A stretch of 64,000 bases of DNA, from NCBI RefSeq assembly GCF_008086115.1, contig NZ_VSIY01000009.1, positions 238,440 to 302,439 of the forward strand, written 5' to 3'. Within the stretch, counting starts at the first letter, position 1, and each line of letters starts with the position of its first letter. This stretch comes from Maritimibacter fusiformis (GTDB lineage Bacteria > Pseudomonadota > Alphaproteobacteria > Rhodobacterales > Rhodobacteraceae). The translations under genes were made by a program, and so were the position numbers. The notes below the pieces were generated by a model. The model was not told where the DNA came from, ran no database searches, and saw nothing but the letters and a program-made list of their open reading frames with translations. Of the stretch, positions 37,340-47,252 are shown in pieces.

Positions 37340-38202
37340 GCGACATTCCCGCCGAGCCCGATCCGCTTCCCGACACGCCCGAAGGCCTGCCCAGGGTCGT
37401 GCCCCCGTTGCCACGCGACAAGCCCCATGCGCGCGGGCTTGAGGCGCGGGCGGCTCTGGATTGGCTGCGGGCCGGTTGGAATGATCTCTGGACCAACCCG
37501 CTGCCCAGTCTGCTCTATGGGCTGATGATCCTTGCCGTGGCGCTTGCCGTGGTCGCCGGGCTGATCCGGACCGAACTGGATCACTTCCTGTTTCCGGGGT
37601 TGGCAGGCTTTCTGGTCGTCGGGCCGGTGCTGGCCAACGGGCTCTACGTGAAAAGCCGCCGGATCGAGCGCGGCAAAAAAACCCGGTTCTGGCAGATGAT
37701 CTTCCTGCGGCCGCGGTCGCGCTATCAGGGGGTGTTTCTCGGGGTGGTGCTGCTGATGCTGTTCACCCTGTGGATCAGGGCCGCGGTTCTGATCTATGCC
37801 CTGTTCTTCGGGATCAAACCGTTTCCCGGCACGCAGGAACTCCTGCCGATGCTGCTGTTCACGCCCACCGGCTGGGCGATCCTGCTGGTCGGCGGCGCGG
37901 TCGGCGCGCTCTTCGCCGCCTTCGCCTTCGCGATCAGCGCGTTTTCCGTGCCGATGCTGCTGGTCGAGGACGTGGATGCGCTGTCGGCGATGGGGATCAG
38001 CATGGCGATGGTATGGAACAACCTCGGCGTGATGCTGGTCTGGGGCGCGCTGGTGCTGGGCCTGTTCGCGTTGTCGGTGCTGACGGGTCTTCTCGGCCTG
38101 ATCATCGTCTTCCCGCTGGTCGGCCACGGCACCTGGCACGCCTACCGCGCCATCCGGCAGCCGCCGGAGCAGTCCGAACGGGTGTTCATCAGCCCGGCGT
38201 GA
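37333..38202 (+). CDS. DUF2189-family membrane protein
   Basis: 289-residue protein with about six membrane helices in the DUF2189 arrangement (LDWLRAGWNDLWTNPLPSLLYG, SAFSVPMLLVEDVDALSAM, and the final PLVGHGTWHAYR). It is commonly encoded just downstream of ccoNOQP in Rhodobacterales. Function is not established; operon position suggests support of the cytochrome oxidase. It converges on the catalase gene with 35 bases between stops. Confidence 0.85.
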   Translation: MLSDIPAEPDPLPDTPEGLPRVVPPLPRDKPHARGLEARAALDWLRAGWNDLWTNPLPSLLYGLMILAVALAVVAGLIRTELDHFLFPGLAGFLVVGPVLANGLYVKSRRIERGKKTRFWQMIFLRPRSRYQGVFLGVVLLMLFTLWIRAAVLIYALFFGIKPFPGTQELLPMLLFTPTGWAILLVGGAVGALFAAFAFAISAFSVPMLLVEDVDALSAMGISMAMVWNNLGVMLVWGALVLGLFALSVLTGLLGLIIVFPLVGHGTWHAYRAIRQPPEQSERVFISPA

Positions 38203-38237
38203 TCGCCGCGCCCCCTTGGCCCGTCACGCGGCGGGTA

Positions 38238-39752
38238 TCATTCTGCCAATTCGGGCTTGGGCGACAACTCGTCAGGTGACTTGACCGACATTCCCAGGGC
38301 CTTGGCAACTCCTTCACCGTAAGCACGGTCGCACCGGGTGCAGTTGTCGATGTGGCGCTGCTTGATGAAATCCGGCGCATCCCCCAGGTTTCGTGCGGTG
38401 TTTTCAAACAGAACCTGCTGCTGTGCCGGTGTCATCAACTGGAACAGCTTGCGCGGCTGGCTGTAATAGTCGTCGTCATCCTCGCGGAAATCGAACATCG
38501 CCGCATCGCCGTCGATCCTGAGCGGCGGTTCCGCATACTCGGGCTGGTCGACCCATTGGCCGAAGCTGTTCGGCTGGTAATGCGGCAAGCCGCCGAAGTT
38601 GCCATCGACCCGGCCCTGGCCATCGCGGTGGTTGCTGGTGACCGGACAGCGCGCGGCATTCACCGGAACCTGATGATAATTCACCCCGAGGCGATAGCGC
38701 TGCGAGTCGGGATAGTTGATGAGCCGTGTTTGCAGCATCTTGTCGGGCGAAACGCTGATGCCCGGCACGAGGTTGGCCGGCGAGAAGGCGGCCTGCTCGA
38801 CATCCATGTGATAGTTCTCCGGGTTGCGGTTCAATTCGAACTCGCCAACCTCGATGAGCGGGTAGTCTCCCTTGTACCAGACCTTGGTCAGGTCGAAGGG
38901 ATGAACGCCATAGCTCTCGGCCTCGGCCTCGGGCATCACCTGCACATACATCTTCCAGCGCGGGAAATCGCCACGCTCAATCGCATCGAAAAGGTCGCGC
39001 TGATGGCTCTCGCGGTCGTGGCCCACAAGTTCTGCAGCCTCGGCATCCGTCAGGTTCTCGATGCCCTGCTGCGTCCTGAAGTGGAGCTTCACCCAGAAAC
39101 GCTCGCCGTCCTCGTTCCAGAAGCTGTAGGTATGGCTGCTGAACCCGTGCATGTGCCGGTAGCTTTTGGGGATGCCACGATCCGACATCACGATGGTGAC
39201 CTGGTGCAGGGCTTCGGGCAGAAGCGTCCAGAAGTCCCAATTGTTCGTCGGCGAGCGCATGTTGGTGCGCGGATCGCGCTTCACCGCCTTGTTGAGGTCG
39301 GGGAATTTCTTGGCATCGCGCAGGAAGAACACGGGCGTGTTGTTGCCCACCATGTCCCAGTTGCCCTCTTCGGTGTAGAACTTGAGCGCAAAGCCCCGAA
39401 TATCACGCTCGGCATCCGCCGCGCCGCGCTCGCCGGCCACGGTGCTGAAGCGGGCGAACATCTCGGTCTTCTTGCCCACCTCGCTGAATATCCGGGCGCG
39501 GGTGTAGCGGGTGATGTCATTGGTCACGGTGAAGGTGCCGAACGCGCCGGACCCCTTGGCGTGCATGCGGCGCTCGGGGATGACTTCGCGCACGAAATTG
39601 GCCAGTTTCTCGTTCAGCCAGACATCCTGAACCAGCACGGGCCCACGCTTGCCGGCGGTCATCGAGTTCTGGTTGTCAACGACCGGGGCGCCGAAGGCGG
39701 TTGTCAGGTATGACACCGGGCACTTGCCCTTGTTCAAGATTTCGTCGGTCAT
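38238..39752 (-). CDS. katA: Monofunctional heme catalase (small-subunit clade)
   Basis: 504-residue catalase that decomposes hydrogen peroxide. The active-site His64 ([12 protein letters not shown]), the distal Asn region and the proximal heme-binding Tyr in [14 protein letters not shown] are present. Length matches small-subunit catalases with NADPH-binding site. No signal peptide, so cytoplasmic. It has its own promoter region of about 280 bases upstream. A LysR/OxyR gene is not adjacent. Confidence 0.95.
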   Translation of the reverse strand: MTDEILNKGKCPVSYLTTAFGAPVVDNQNSMTAGKRGPVLVQDVWLNEKLANFVREVIPERRMHAKGSGAFGTFTVTNDITRYTRARIFSEVGKKTEMFARFSTVAGERGAADAERDIRGFALKFYTEEGNWDMVGNNTPVFFLRDAKKFPDLNKAVKRDPRTNMRSPTNNWDFWTLLPEALHQVTIVMSDRGIPKSYRHMHGFSSHTYSFWNEDGERFWVKLHFRTQQGIENLTDAEAAELVGHDRESHQRDLFDAIERGDFPRWKMYVQVMPEAEAESYGVHPFDLTKVWYKGDYPLIEVGEFELNRNPENYHMDVEQAAFSPANLVPGISVSPDKMLQTRLINYPDSQRYRLGVNYHQVPVNAARCPVTSNHRDGQGRVDGNFGGLPHYQPNSFGQWVDQPEYAEPPLRIDGDAAMFDFREDDDDYYSQPRKLFQLMTPAQQQVLFENTARNLGDAPDFIKQRHIDNCTRCDRAYGEGVAKALGMSVKSPDELSPKPELAE

Positions 39753-40032
39753 ACCAATCCCCTTTCAAAGTGATCGCACTGGCAGGCAGCTTACGGCGGA
39801 CGCCGAGATTAATAAAGCCGCCTGACGTGCACGGCCGATAAACGCCTAATCGTGCCGCGCATCATCACTGAGTCCCCGGGCGGGCGGAATGACGCCCCCG
39901 CGCTTTCGTGCCGGTCAAGACGCAGCGGACCGTCGCTGTTTCCACGCCGAAGCACGAAACCCGAACGGTCCCGGCCCCTCGTCGCCCTGGTGGTGTCTCC
40001 GCCGCGACCGGGGCGCGACAGTTCCGCGTCCG

Positions 40033-40368
40033 TCAGCCGTTCGCGTTTCGGCGCGTCCGATAGGCGTCGACGATCGCCTGCCGCGTCTCATCGGGCTGTG
40101 CCTCGATCACCTCGGTCAAGCCCCGCAGTTCGCGGCGCAGGCTGTGGATCTGGTCGACAAGCGACAGGACCACCGGAACCGCGTCCGTGGGCAGGGACAT
40201 TTCCTTGCGCAGGTCGCAGACCAGCCGGATACGCGCCACGTCCAGATCGTCGAAGACCGGGCCCTTTTCGCTGACCGCCGGCTTGATCCAGCCTTGCCGG
40301 ACCCAGAGCCTGAGTTCGCGCAGCTCGACGCGCCGAACCGTTGCCACGACATCGTGTTCATCCAGCAT
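40033..40368 (-). CDS. cbpM: CbpM-like chaperone modulator
   Basis: 111-residue MerR-fold protein of the CbpM group, with RVELRELRLWVRQGWIKP near the N-terminus and a helical C-terminus. CbpM binds the J domain of CbpA and blocks its action. I start at ATG 40368, behind a GGAGG site and overlapping the CbpA stop by one base; the upstream ATG at 40383 lies on the ribosome site itself. Confidence 0.85.
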   Translation of the reverse strand: MLDEHDVVATVRRVELRELRLWVRQGWIKPAVSEKGPVFDDLDVARIRLVCDLRKEMSLPTDAVPVVLSLVDQIHSLRRELRGLTEVIEAQPDETRQAIVDAYRTRRNANG

Positions 40369-41300
40369 CACAAAGCCCTCCAAAGCCCGGCGCGCGGGCC
40401 CTCGGTCACGTGGTCGCGCCAGCGCTGCGCAATCGCCTCCATCTCGGCGTCGATTTTGGCAGGGGTGACGATCTTCAGGCGCACATACTGGTCGCCCGCA
40501 GCCCCTTTCGCAGGCCGGACCCCCTTGCCTTTCAGTCGCAGGCGCTGGCCGGATGACGCCCCCTTGGGAATGCCCATCGACACCCGGCCCGACAGGGTCG
40601 GAACCTCGACCTTGGCCCCCAGAACGGCCTCGTCGAATGAGATCGGCACCTCGACCTCGATGTCGTTTCCGTCACGTTTGAAAACCGGGTGCGGGCGCAC
40701 GCCGATCTCGACATAGGCGTCACCCGCCGGGCCGCCGCCCAGCCCCGGCTGCCCCTTGCCGCGCAGTCGCAGGATCTGGCCCTCGCGCACGCCGGCCGGA
40801 ATGGTCAGGTCGATGGCGCTGCCGTCCGGCAGGGGAACGGCGCGTTTGGCACCCTGCACGGCATCCATGAAGTCCACGTCCAGGTGATAGCGCAGATCGG
40901 CCCCACGCGCGGAAAAACCCTGCGCCCGGCCCGTTCCGGCCCCCGCGCGCGCGCCGAACAGGTCGGAGAATACCCCCGACAGATCCTCGAAATCGCCATA
41001 ACCCGCACCGGAATCGTAGCGCCCCTGCGGATCGGCATCGGCAAAGTCGCGGTAATACCGCCGCTCGGGCCGTTCCTGCCCGCTTGCGTCGATCTCGCCC
41101 GCGTCGAAGCGTTTGCGCGTTTCCGCGTCACCGATGATGTCGTTGGCGGCGGACACCTCCTGAAACCGGTCCGCCTTGGTCTTGTCGCCCGGATGCAGAT
41201 CGGGATGCAGTTCCTTCACCAGCTTGCGATAGGCCTTCTTGATCTCCGCCTGTGACGCGTCGCGCGCCACGCCAAGGACCTTGTAGGGATCATCACTCAT
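40368..41300 (-). CDS. cbpA: CbpA/DnaJ-type co-chaperone without zinc finger
   Basis: 310-residue J-domain protein: N-terminal J domain with HPD (residues 37-39 in ELHPDLHPGD), a linker rich in Gly/Phe/Asp, and two C-terminal substrate domains (from about residue 120), but no DnaJ zinc-finger cysteines. It stimulates DnaK. It overlaps the ftsH 3' end and is followed by its own modulator, making a three-gene protein-quality-control unit. Confidence 0.92.
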   Translation of the reverse strand: MSDDPYKVLGVARDASQAEIKKAYRKLVKELHPDLHPGDKTKADRFQEVSAANDIIGDAETRKRFDAGEIDASGQERPERRYYRDFADADPQGRYDSGAGYGDFEDLSGVFSDLFGARAGAGTGRAQGFSARGADLRYHLDVDFMDAVQGAKRAVPLPDGSAIDLTIPAGVREGQILRLRGKGQPGLGGGPAGDAYVEIGVRPHPVFKRDGNDIEVEVPISFDEAVLGAKVEVPTLSGRVSMGIPKGASSGQRLRLKGKGVRPAKGAAGDQYVRLKIVTPAKIDAEMEAIAQRWRDHVTEGPRAGLWRAL

Positions 41301-43140
41301 TCATTGCGACCTCGGTTTCGCCCGGCGTGCCGCGGCGCAGACCCCGGGCAAGGTCGCGCAAGGCATCCTCGTCCAGGGTTTCGACCTCAAGCAGGCGCCG
41401 TGCGGCCTTCTCCAGAATATCGCGGTTTTCCGACAGGATTTCCAGCGCCTGCTCGGACACCTCGCGCAACACGTCGCGCACGGCGGCGTCCATCGCTTCC
41501 GCCGTCGCCTCGCTGTAACTGCGCTCGAAATACCCGGGCGTGCGGCCCCCCAGGAAACTGCCTTGCTCGGTCTCGTAGCTGACGCTTCCAAGCTGCGCAT
41601 CCATGCCGTAACGCGCGACCATCGATCGCGCGATATTCGTCGCCCGCGCCAGATCGTCGGCGGCGCCGGTCGAGAGGTGATCGAAGATCAGCTTTTCCGC
41701 CGCGCGCCCGCCCATCAGGACCGCGATCTTGTTGCGCAGTTCGTCCTCGGTCATCAGGAAGCGGTCCTCGGTCGGGCGCTGGATGGTATAGCCAAGCGCG
41801 CCGATGCCACGCGGGATGATCGAAACCTTGTGCACCGTATCCGCCCCCGGCAGCGCCATCGAGACCAGCGCATGACCCATCTCGTGATAGGCCACGATCT
41901 TGCGTTCGCGCGGGTTGATCAGCCGGTTGCGCTTTTCAAGGCCGGCGACGATCCGCTCGATCGCGTGAGTAAAGTCGTCCATGGTCACGACGTCACCACG
42001 CCGGCGGGTCGCAAGAAGAGCGGCCTCGTTCACCAGATTGGCCAGGTCGGCGCCGGAAAACCCGGTGGTCAGCGCGGCGATCTCGTCCAGCTCGATACCG
42101 GGTTCCAGAACGATCTTCCTGATGTGCACCTCGAGGATCTGCACCCGGCCCTTGCGGTCGGGGCGGTCCACCAGAACCTGACGGTCGAAACGCCCGGCGC
42201 GTAAAAGCGCAGGATCGAGGATCTCGGGCCGGTTGGTTGCGGACAGGAGCACGACGCCTTCGCTGGGGTCGAACCCGTCAAGCTCGGACAGAAGCTGGTT
42301 CAGCGTCTGCTCGCGCTCATCGTTGCCGCCCTGGATCGTGCCCGCGCCGCGCGCCCGGCCCAGCGCGTCAAGCTCGTCGATGAAGATGATGGCCGGTGCC
42401 GCCTTGCGCGCCTGTTCGAACAGATCGCGCACCCGCGCGGCCCCGACGCCGACGAACATCTCGACGAATTCGGAGCCCGAGATGGAATAGAACGGCACCC
42501 CCGCCTCGCCCGCCACGGCGCGCGCCAAGAGCGTCTTGCCGGTGCCCGGCGGCCCAACCAGCAAGATCCCCTTGGGCATCCGCGCGCCAAGGCTGCCGTA
42601 TTCCTTGGGGTTTTGCAGAAAGTCGATGACCTCCTGCAATTCCGCCTTGGCTTCGTCCACCCCGGCGACATCGGCAAAGGTCACCTTGGTGTCGCTTTCG
42701 ACATAGACCTTGGCCTTGCTCTTGCCGATAGACATCATGCCGCCCATGCTCTGCCCGCCGCCCATCCGGCGGATCAGGAACAGCCAGATCCCCACGAACA
42801 GGAGCGCCGGAAGAACCCATGACAAAAGCGTGGTGAACCAGGTGTTTTCGACCTTGCCCGAGAAGGTCACGCCGGTCTCGCTCAGCCGCTCGGCCAGGTC
42901 CGGCGGGACCGGCGTTGTCAGAAAGCCGGTCTTGCCCTCCTGCGGCGTCGTGAACGTGCCGCTGATGGTGCTGCTACCGATGACGACCTCCGCGATCGCG
43001 CCGTTTTCGAGATAGGTCTCGAACTGGCTGTAGGGGATCGTCTCGATGGTCTGGGACTGCACCCAGATATCGCGCAGAAGGACCACGCCCATGACGGCGA
43101 TCAGGATATACCAGAGGTTGATCTTCATTCCGCGGTTCAT
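41293..43140 (-). CDS. ftsH: ATP-dependent zinc metalloprotease FtsH
   Basis: 615-residue membrane protease. Two N-terminal helices (about residues 6-22 and 105-125) enclose a periplasmic domain; then AAA ATPase with [17 protein letters not shown] arginines (LRAGRFDRQ) and the pore motif [10 protein letters not shown]; then protease with HEMGH and the third zinc ligand in TGAADDL. It degrades unassembled membrane proteins and regulators. Grouping with CbpA and CbpM suggests a stress-induced paralogue rather than the housekeeping copy, which usually neighbours tilS. The start could be the Met five codons later. Confidence 0.94.
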   Translation of the reverse strand: MNRGMKINLWYILIAVMGVVLLRDIWVQSQTIETIPYSQFETYLENGAIAEVVIGSSTISGTFTTPQEGKTGFLTTPVPPDLAERLSETGVTFSGKVENTWFTTLLSWVLPALLFVGIWLFLIRRMGGGQSMGGMMSIGKSKAKVYVESDTKVTFADVAGVDEAKAELQEVIDFLQNPKEYGSLGARMPKGILLVGPPGTGKTLLARAVAGEAGVPFYSISGSEFVEMFVGVGAARVRDLFEQARKAAPAIIFIDELDALGRARGAGTIQGGNDEREQTLNQLLSELDGFDPSEGVVLLSATNRPEILDPALLRAGRFDRQVLVDRPDRKGRVQILEVHIRKIVLEPGIELDEIAALTTGFSGADLANLVNEAALLATRRRGDVVTMDDFTHAIERIVAGLEKRNRLINPRERKIVAYHEMGHALVSMALPGADTVHKVSIIPRGIGALGYTIQRPTEDRFLMTEDELRNKIAVLMGGRAAEKLIFDHLSTGAADDLARATNIARSMVARYGMDAQLGSVSYETEQGSFLGGRTPGYFERSYSEATAEAMDAAVRDVLREVSEQALEILSENRDILEKAARRLLEVETLDEDALRDLARGLRRGTPGETEVAMNE

Positions 43141-43446
43141 GGCATTTCTCCGGTTTCTGCAAGCCTCGCATCTTAGGCGCTGCTCTGCCAGTCCTCACCT
43201 TGCCAGCGACGATACGGCACACGGGTGCTCGGTCTCTCGTTGCCCGCAATCAAAATGAAACCCCTGCCACGCCTGGCGGGCTGGACGGAACCGGGGGGAT
43301 ACGGAAACAAATACCTCAAATATGCCCTGAAGTTTTCCTCGATACTCGGTATCTTCGGTGCGTCGGCTGCGGTTCAGGTTGCTTGGTGCTTGCAAGAGGT
43401 CAGGAATGCCGGTCGCCGCCGATCTTTCGCAAGAGGACGCCCGTTC
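43141..43446. other. Divergent intergenic region between ftsH and aldehyde dehydrogenase
   Basis: 306 bases. A plus-strand frame runs through it in phase with the dehydrogenase but has no homology-like sequence, so I treat it as noncoding promoter DNA. No clear heat-shock or other element seen. Confidence 0.4.
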
Positions 43447-44841
43447 ATGCCAGTCACACCTCATCCCGAGTTTCCGGCCTTCCCGATCATCCGAAAAGCC
43501 TCGCGCCGTGACCGTCTGCCCGGTCTTGCGATGCGCAGGGACCGCCTTGCCTCGCTACGGCGCATGGTGGTCGAGAGCCGCGGCGAGATCGGCCGCGCGA
43601 TCAACACGGACTTTGGCGGTCGTCCCCGGCAGGAGACGGAGTTGCTGGAAATCGTGCCGCTGCTGAACGCCCTTCGCAACACCTCCCGCCACCTGAGGCG
43701 CTGGATGCGCGATGAGCGCCGCCATGTCGCCTGGCCGTTTCAACCCGGCTCGGCCTGGGTGCGCCATGAGCCGCTGGGCGTGGTCGGAATCATCTCGCCC
43801 TGGAATTATCCGTTGCTCTTGGCGCTGGGCCCGCTGGTCGACGTTCTGGCGGCGGGCAACCGGGCCATGATCAAGCCCTCCGAATTGACACCCGGCTTTT
43901 CCGATCTGCTCAAGCGGCTCGTGTCGGAGTATTTCGATGCGGATGTCGTCACTGTGGAGACCGGCGGCGTCGAGGTGGCGCAGGCCTTCTCCGCCCTGCC
44001 GTTCGACCATCTGATCTTTACCGGCTCGACCGCCGTGGGGCGCAAGGTGATGCAGGGGGCAGCGGCCAATCTCACCCCCGTCACGCTGGAGTTGGGAGGA
44101 AAGTCCCCGGCCGTTCTGGCCCCGGACTATCCACTGGACAAGGCCGCGCGCTCCATCGTTCTGGGCAAGTTCACCAATGCCGGCCAGACCTGCATCGCGC
44201 CAGACTATGTCCTGGTGCCCGAGGGTAAGGCCGAGGCGCTTGCGCGTGAGATCATCAAACGCGTTGAGACCGCCTTTCCCGCCGGGCGGTCCAAGGACGG
44301 ATATGCCAACATCATCACCGCGCGGCACCGGACCCGTCTGGCGGAGGCGGTGGACGAGGCCCGCGACGGCGGCGCGACCATCCTGCGGCCGTCGGGGGAT
44401 TACGGCGAAAAGATTGCGCCGACGCTGGTCATCGGCGCACCCGAGGACTGCCTGCTTTTTCGCGAGGAGATCTTCGGCCCGATCCTGCCCATCGTTGCCT
44501 ACGGATCGCTCGACGATGCGCTTGCCTTCATCAATCGCCGCGCACGCCCCCTTGCGCTCTATGCCTTCACCGACGACCGGGATGCGCGCAAGTCGATCCT
44601 CGACGGAGCCATTTCGGGCGGCGTGACGCTGAATGGCACGCTGCTGCATATCGCGCAGGACGATCTGCCTTTCGGCGGCGTCGGTGACAGTGGCATCGGC
44701 GCTTATCACGGACGCGACGGGTTTCGCCGGATGAGCCATGCCCGCGCGGTCTACAAGCCCGGCTTCGTCAACGCCTTCGAACACGTTGGCCCGCCATTTG
44801 GCAAGCTGGCCGACATCATCATCCGCACCTTGGGCCGCTGA
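43447..44841 (+). CDS. Aldehyde dehydrogenase, coniferyl-aldehyde-dehydrogenase-like
   Basis: 464-residue NAD(P)-dependent aldehyde dehydrogenase. Segments match the short class 3-like/CALDH branch: INTDFGGRPRQETELLE, GVVGIISPWNYPLLL, catalytic Glu in LELGGKSPAVL and catalytic Cys in NAGQTCIAPDY. Oxidises an aromatic or medium aliphatic aldehyde to the acid. The ATG at 43447 is preferred because the open frame before it is unlike the family. An SDR gene follows 16 bases downstream, and a winged-helix regulator lies convergent. Confidence 0.88.
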   Translation: MPVTPHPEFPAFPIIRKASRRDRLPGLAMRRDRLASLRRMVVESRGEIGRAINTDFGGRPRQETELLEIVPLLNALRNTSRHLRRWMRDERRHVAWPFQPGSAWVRHEPLGVVGIISPWNYPLLLALGPLVDVLAAGNRAMIKPSELTPGFSDLLKRLVSEYFDADVVTVETGGVEVAQAFSALPFDHLIFTGSTAVGRKVMQGAAANLTPVTLELGGKSPAVLAPDYPLDKAARSIVLGKFTNAGQTCIAPDYVLVPEGKAEALAREIIKRVETAFPAGRSKDGYANIITARHRTRLAEAVDEARDGGATILRPSGDYGEKIAPTLVIGAPEDCLLFREEIFGPILPIVAYGSLDDALAFINRRARPLALYAFTDDRDARKSILDGAISGGVTLNGTLLHIAQDDLPFGGVGDSGIGAYHGRDGFRRMSHARAVYKPGFVNAFEHVGPPFGKLADIIIRTLGR

Positions 44842-44857
44842 GCAAGGAGGCACCCCC

Positions 44858-45661
44858 ATGACCGACATATCCGGCCGCACGGCCCTGATCACCGGCGGTG
44901 CCTCCGGCATCGGCCTGCTGATGGGCGAAATACTGCTGCAAAAAGGGCTGGAACGCCTGATCGTCTGGGATGTGAGCGATCAAAACATCGCCGTGGCCGC
45001 CGAACGGCTGAGCCCCGGGGCCGAGTTCCACCGCATCGACGTGACCGACACCGCCGCCATGCTGGACGTTGCCGGTCAGATCGGTGAGGCCGGCCCGCCT
45101 GTCGATATCCTCATCAACAACGCGGGCATCGTCGTGGGCCGGCCCTTTGCCACCCACAACCACGAGGACATCGACCGCACGATGCAGGTCAACGCCACGG
45201 CGCTGATGCACCTGACGCGCGCGCTGTTGCCCGGCATGATGACGCGTGGTCAGGGCCATGTCGTCAACATCGCCTCGGCCGCCGCCTTGCTGTCCAATCC
45301 CGGCATGTCGGTCTATTGCGCCAGCAAGTGGGCGGTGGTCGGGTGGTCGGACTCGCTGCGGCTGGAAATGGAGGCGGCCAAAACAGGCGTGCGGGTCACG
45401 ACCGTCCTGCCTTACTATATCGACACCGGCATGTTCGACGGGGTGAAATCGCCCGTGATCCCGATTCTGAAACCCAAACCGACGGCCAACCGCATCGTGC
45501 GTGCCATCGAACGCGACCGGATTTTTCTGCGTATGCCCGCGATCGTCAACCTTCTGCCGTTGGTGCGCGGAATCCTCCCGGCGCGTGTCTTTGACATCGT
45601 CGTCGGTCGCATCTTCGGGATTTATGAAAGCATGACGGATTTCACCGGTCGCCAGACCTAG
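44858..45661 (+). CDS. Short-chain dehydrogenase/reductase
   Basis: 267-residue classical SDR: nucleotide-binding TGGASGIG (residues 13-20), NNAG motif, Ser and the YxxxK active site (YCASK). A hydrophobic C-terminal part (IVNLLPLVRGILPARVFDIV) suggests membrane association, as in retinol-type SDRs. AAGGAGG ribosome site nine bases before the ATG. Probably acts in sequence with the aldehyde dehydrogenase on an alcohol/aldehyde substrate, which is not identifiable. Confidence 0.88.
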   Translation: MTDISGRTALITGGASGIGLLMGEILLQKGLERLIVWDVSDQNIAVAAERLSPGAEFHRIDVTDTAAMLDVAGQIGEAGPPVDILINNAGIVVGRPFATHNHEDIDRTMQVNATALMHLTRALLPGMMTRGQGHVVNIASAAALLSNPGMSVYCASKWAVVGWSDSLRLEMEAAKTGVRVTTVLPYYIDTGMFDGVKSPVIPILKPKPTANRIVRAIERDRIFLRMPAIVNLLPLVRGILPARVFDIVVGRIFGIYESMTDFTGRQT

Positions 45662-45670
45662 GCCTCTCGA

Positions 45671-45714
45671 ACGATACCAGTCTGACGCCGCCTTCGAAAA
45701 ACGCACGGTATCGT
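45671..45714. terminator. Inverted repeat ACGATACC / GGTATCGT between convergent genes
   Basis: Perfect 8-bp arms at 45671-45678 and 45707-45714 with a 28-base loop, positioned between the SDR stop and the stop of the convergent regulator. No T-run follows, so transcription termination is only a suggestion. Confidence 0.35.
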
Positions 45715-45742
45715 CGACCACCCTGGTGCACCCGGTGCCCGT

Positions 45743-46390
45743 TCACGCCCCGCGATCGGCATCACCGCGCCCACCGACACCCGGAAACGGGAAGCAGTGC
45801 ACCAGCACCGTGTAGGGTTTCGTCCCCGGCGCATGCGGGGCGGTCGGCGGTGGCGCGCGGCGCATCTCGTCCCAGAGCACGGTCGCGAGCTTTTCCTTGA
45901 GCGCCAGCGCCTGTTCGGCGGACATCGTGAATGTGAAGTCGCTTGCGTCCCAGGCCTTTTGCCATTCCCGAGGTTGTTGCGGGAACTGCTCCAAGGCGCG
46001 CTGCATCAGCTCGGCGTGCTGCGACAGCACGGCCTGCATGACCGCCAACCCATCTTCGATCTCTTCGCTGCTGAACTCGGCCGGGTTGAAGCGCGTCGTT
46101 TCATGACGTGGTCTCCACCACCGCTCTCGCTTGTTGCCAACGTCATCGGCCGGCTCGATGAAACCGTATTTGGCGAGTTGCCGCAGATGATAGCTCGTCG
46201 CGCCGGAATTCAGCCCGAGGCGCTTGGCAAGCGCCGTCGCGGTCTGCGGCCCTTCCAGCCGCAGGATTCCCAGCATCCTGGCCCTGTCCGGGTGGGTCAG
46301 CGCCTTGAGCGCCGTCGCGCCGGGCACTGCCGTTCTGATGTCACGCTCTGGGCTCGCGGTTTTCTGTGAGTGGGCTTTGTCGTCTGTCAT
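45743..46390 (-). CDS. Winged-helix (ArsR-like) transcriptional regulator with C-terminal ligand domain
   Basis: 215-residue regulator. Winged helix at about residues 22-95 (LTHPDRARMLGILRL, then GLNSGATSYHLRQLAKYG as recognition helix), with a helical C-terminal half of unknown ligand. Members of this type often control efflux or stress genes. It lies next to the aldehyde dehydrogenase/SDR pair and its start is 31 bases from a 30-bp palindrome, indicating autoregulation. Confidence 0.85.
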   Translation of the reverse strand: MTDDKAHSQKTASPERDIRTAVPGATALKALTHPDRARMLGILRLEGPQTATALAKRLGLNSGATSYHLRQLAKYGFIEPADDVGNKRERWWRPRHETTRFNPAEFSSEEIEDGLAVMQAVLSQHAELMQRALEQFPQQPREWQKAWDASDFTFTMSAEQALALKEKLATVLWDEMRRAPPPTAPHAPGTKPYTVLVHCFPFPGVGGRGDADRGA

Positions 46391-46421
46391 GCGGCAAGAC
46401 TAGCGGGGTTTCAGGAAGATT

Positions 46422-46451
46422 ACAAACATATCTTTGCAAAGATTTGTTTGT
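46422..46451. promoter_or_regulatory. 30-bp near-perfect palindrome upstream of the winged-helix regulator
   Basis: The left half ACAAACATATCTTTG and right half CAAAGATTTGTTTGT are reverse complements except for one symmetric pair (positions 46429 and 46444). The core ATCTTTGCAAAGAT is fully symmetrical. Length, AT content and distance to the start codon strongly suggest the operator of the adjacent regulator. Confidence 0.72.
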
Positions 46452-47252
46452 GGTTTATATCTGCTGCACGGATCGAGTCGGACCCGACGAAACCGACATT
46501 CGACCGCGACAGGACACAGTGGGCCCGGAAAGGCGACATGGATGACAGCCAGATGTGACCAAAAGCCCCCCACCCGCGATCACCGGGTTCGGGGCCGTTT
46601 CGAACGACCCGCAGCGCCGCGGGGCAAGCGTTCCGCCAATGCGGTGCGCGGGCGCCGTCGGCAGACCGCGCCCGTGGCCGTTCCTGCGCCGCCCGCAACC
46701 GATCAGCCCGAGGGACGGCCAAAGGGGCGCCCTGCCCGCGCCTTCGGAGGCCGGGTCCGCCGACCGGCGCTGGCGCTGTTTCGCGGGATCGCCACCTTCG
46801 CTGGCGCGTGTCTCTCGGGGGCCTCTCGGCCCGAAGTCCCCGATCACCTGCGTGGCGACGTTGGTCTTCCCCCGCACGAGGAGAGGAAACACTATTCGAA
46901 ATTCCTGTAGCGCCTTCGCACCTGGCAACGGCACCAAACCAAGAACCCGCCTGCCCTTGGCGCCGATCGGCATTGGCTCGCAGCGCAGCGAGATACTTGG
47001 CACCGGCACCTGAAACGTCGCCACAGTTTGTTCGGGTCGCGACCATCGACGGCTTCAGCCAAATCGAAGTCATCCGCAGCCGTGGCCCAGGCGTAGCCTG
47101 GAGACCGTCGAACAGGTGGCCCCCGGGCCAGCCGCCTGGTTCGATATCCGGCGTCGAAGTGCACCCATCGGGAACGTCCCACCCGCCAAACCCAACCGCC
47201 ATGCGCAGCGCGGCAGACCAGATGCAATCACGAGGGAGGCCGGTGCGCGCCG
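46452..47252. other. 0.8-kb stretch without a recognisable gene
   Basis: Open frames exist on both strands but none shows a known motif, a good ribosome site or protein-like composition (many are Arg/Pro/Gly-rich shadows). It might be a decayed gene. A plus-strand promoter for nothing obvious follows the palindrome. Confidence 0.45.
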
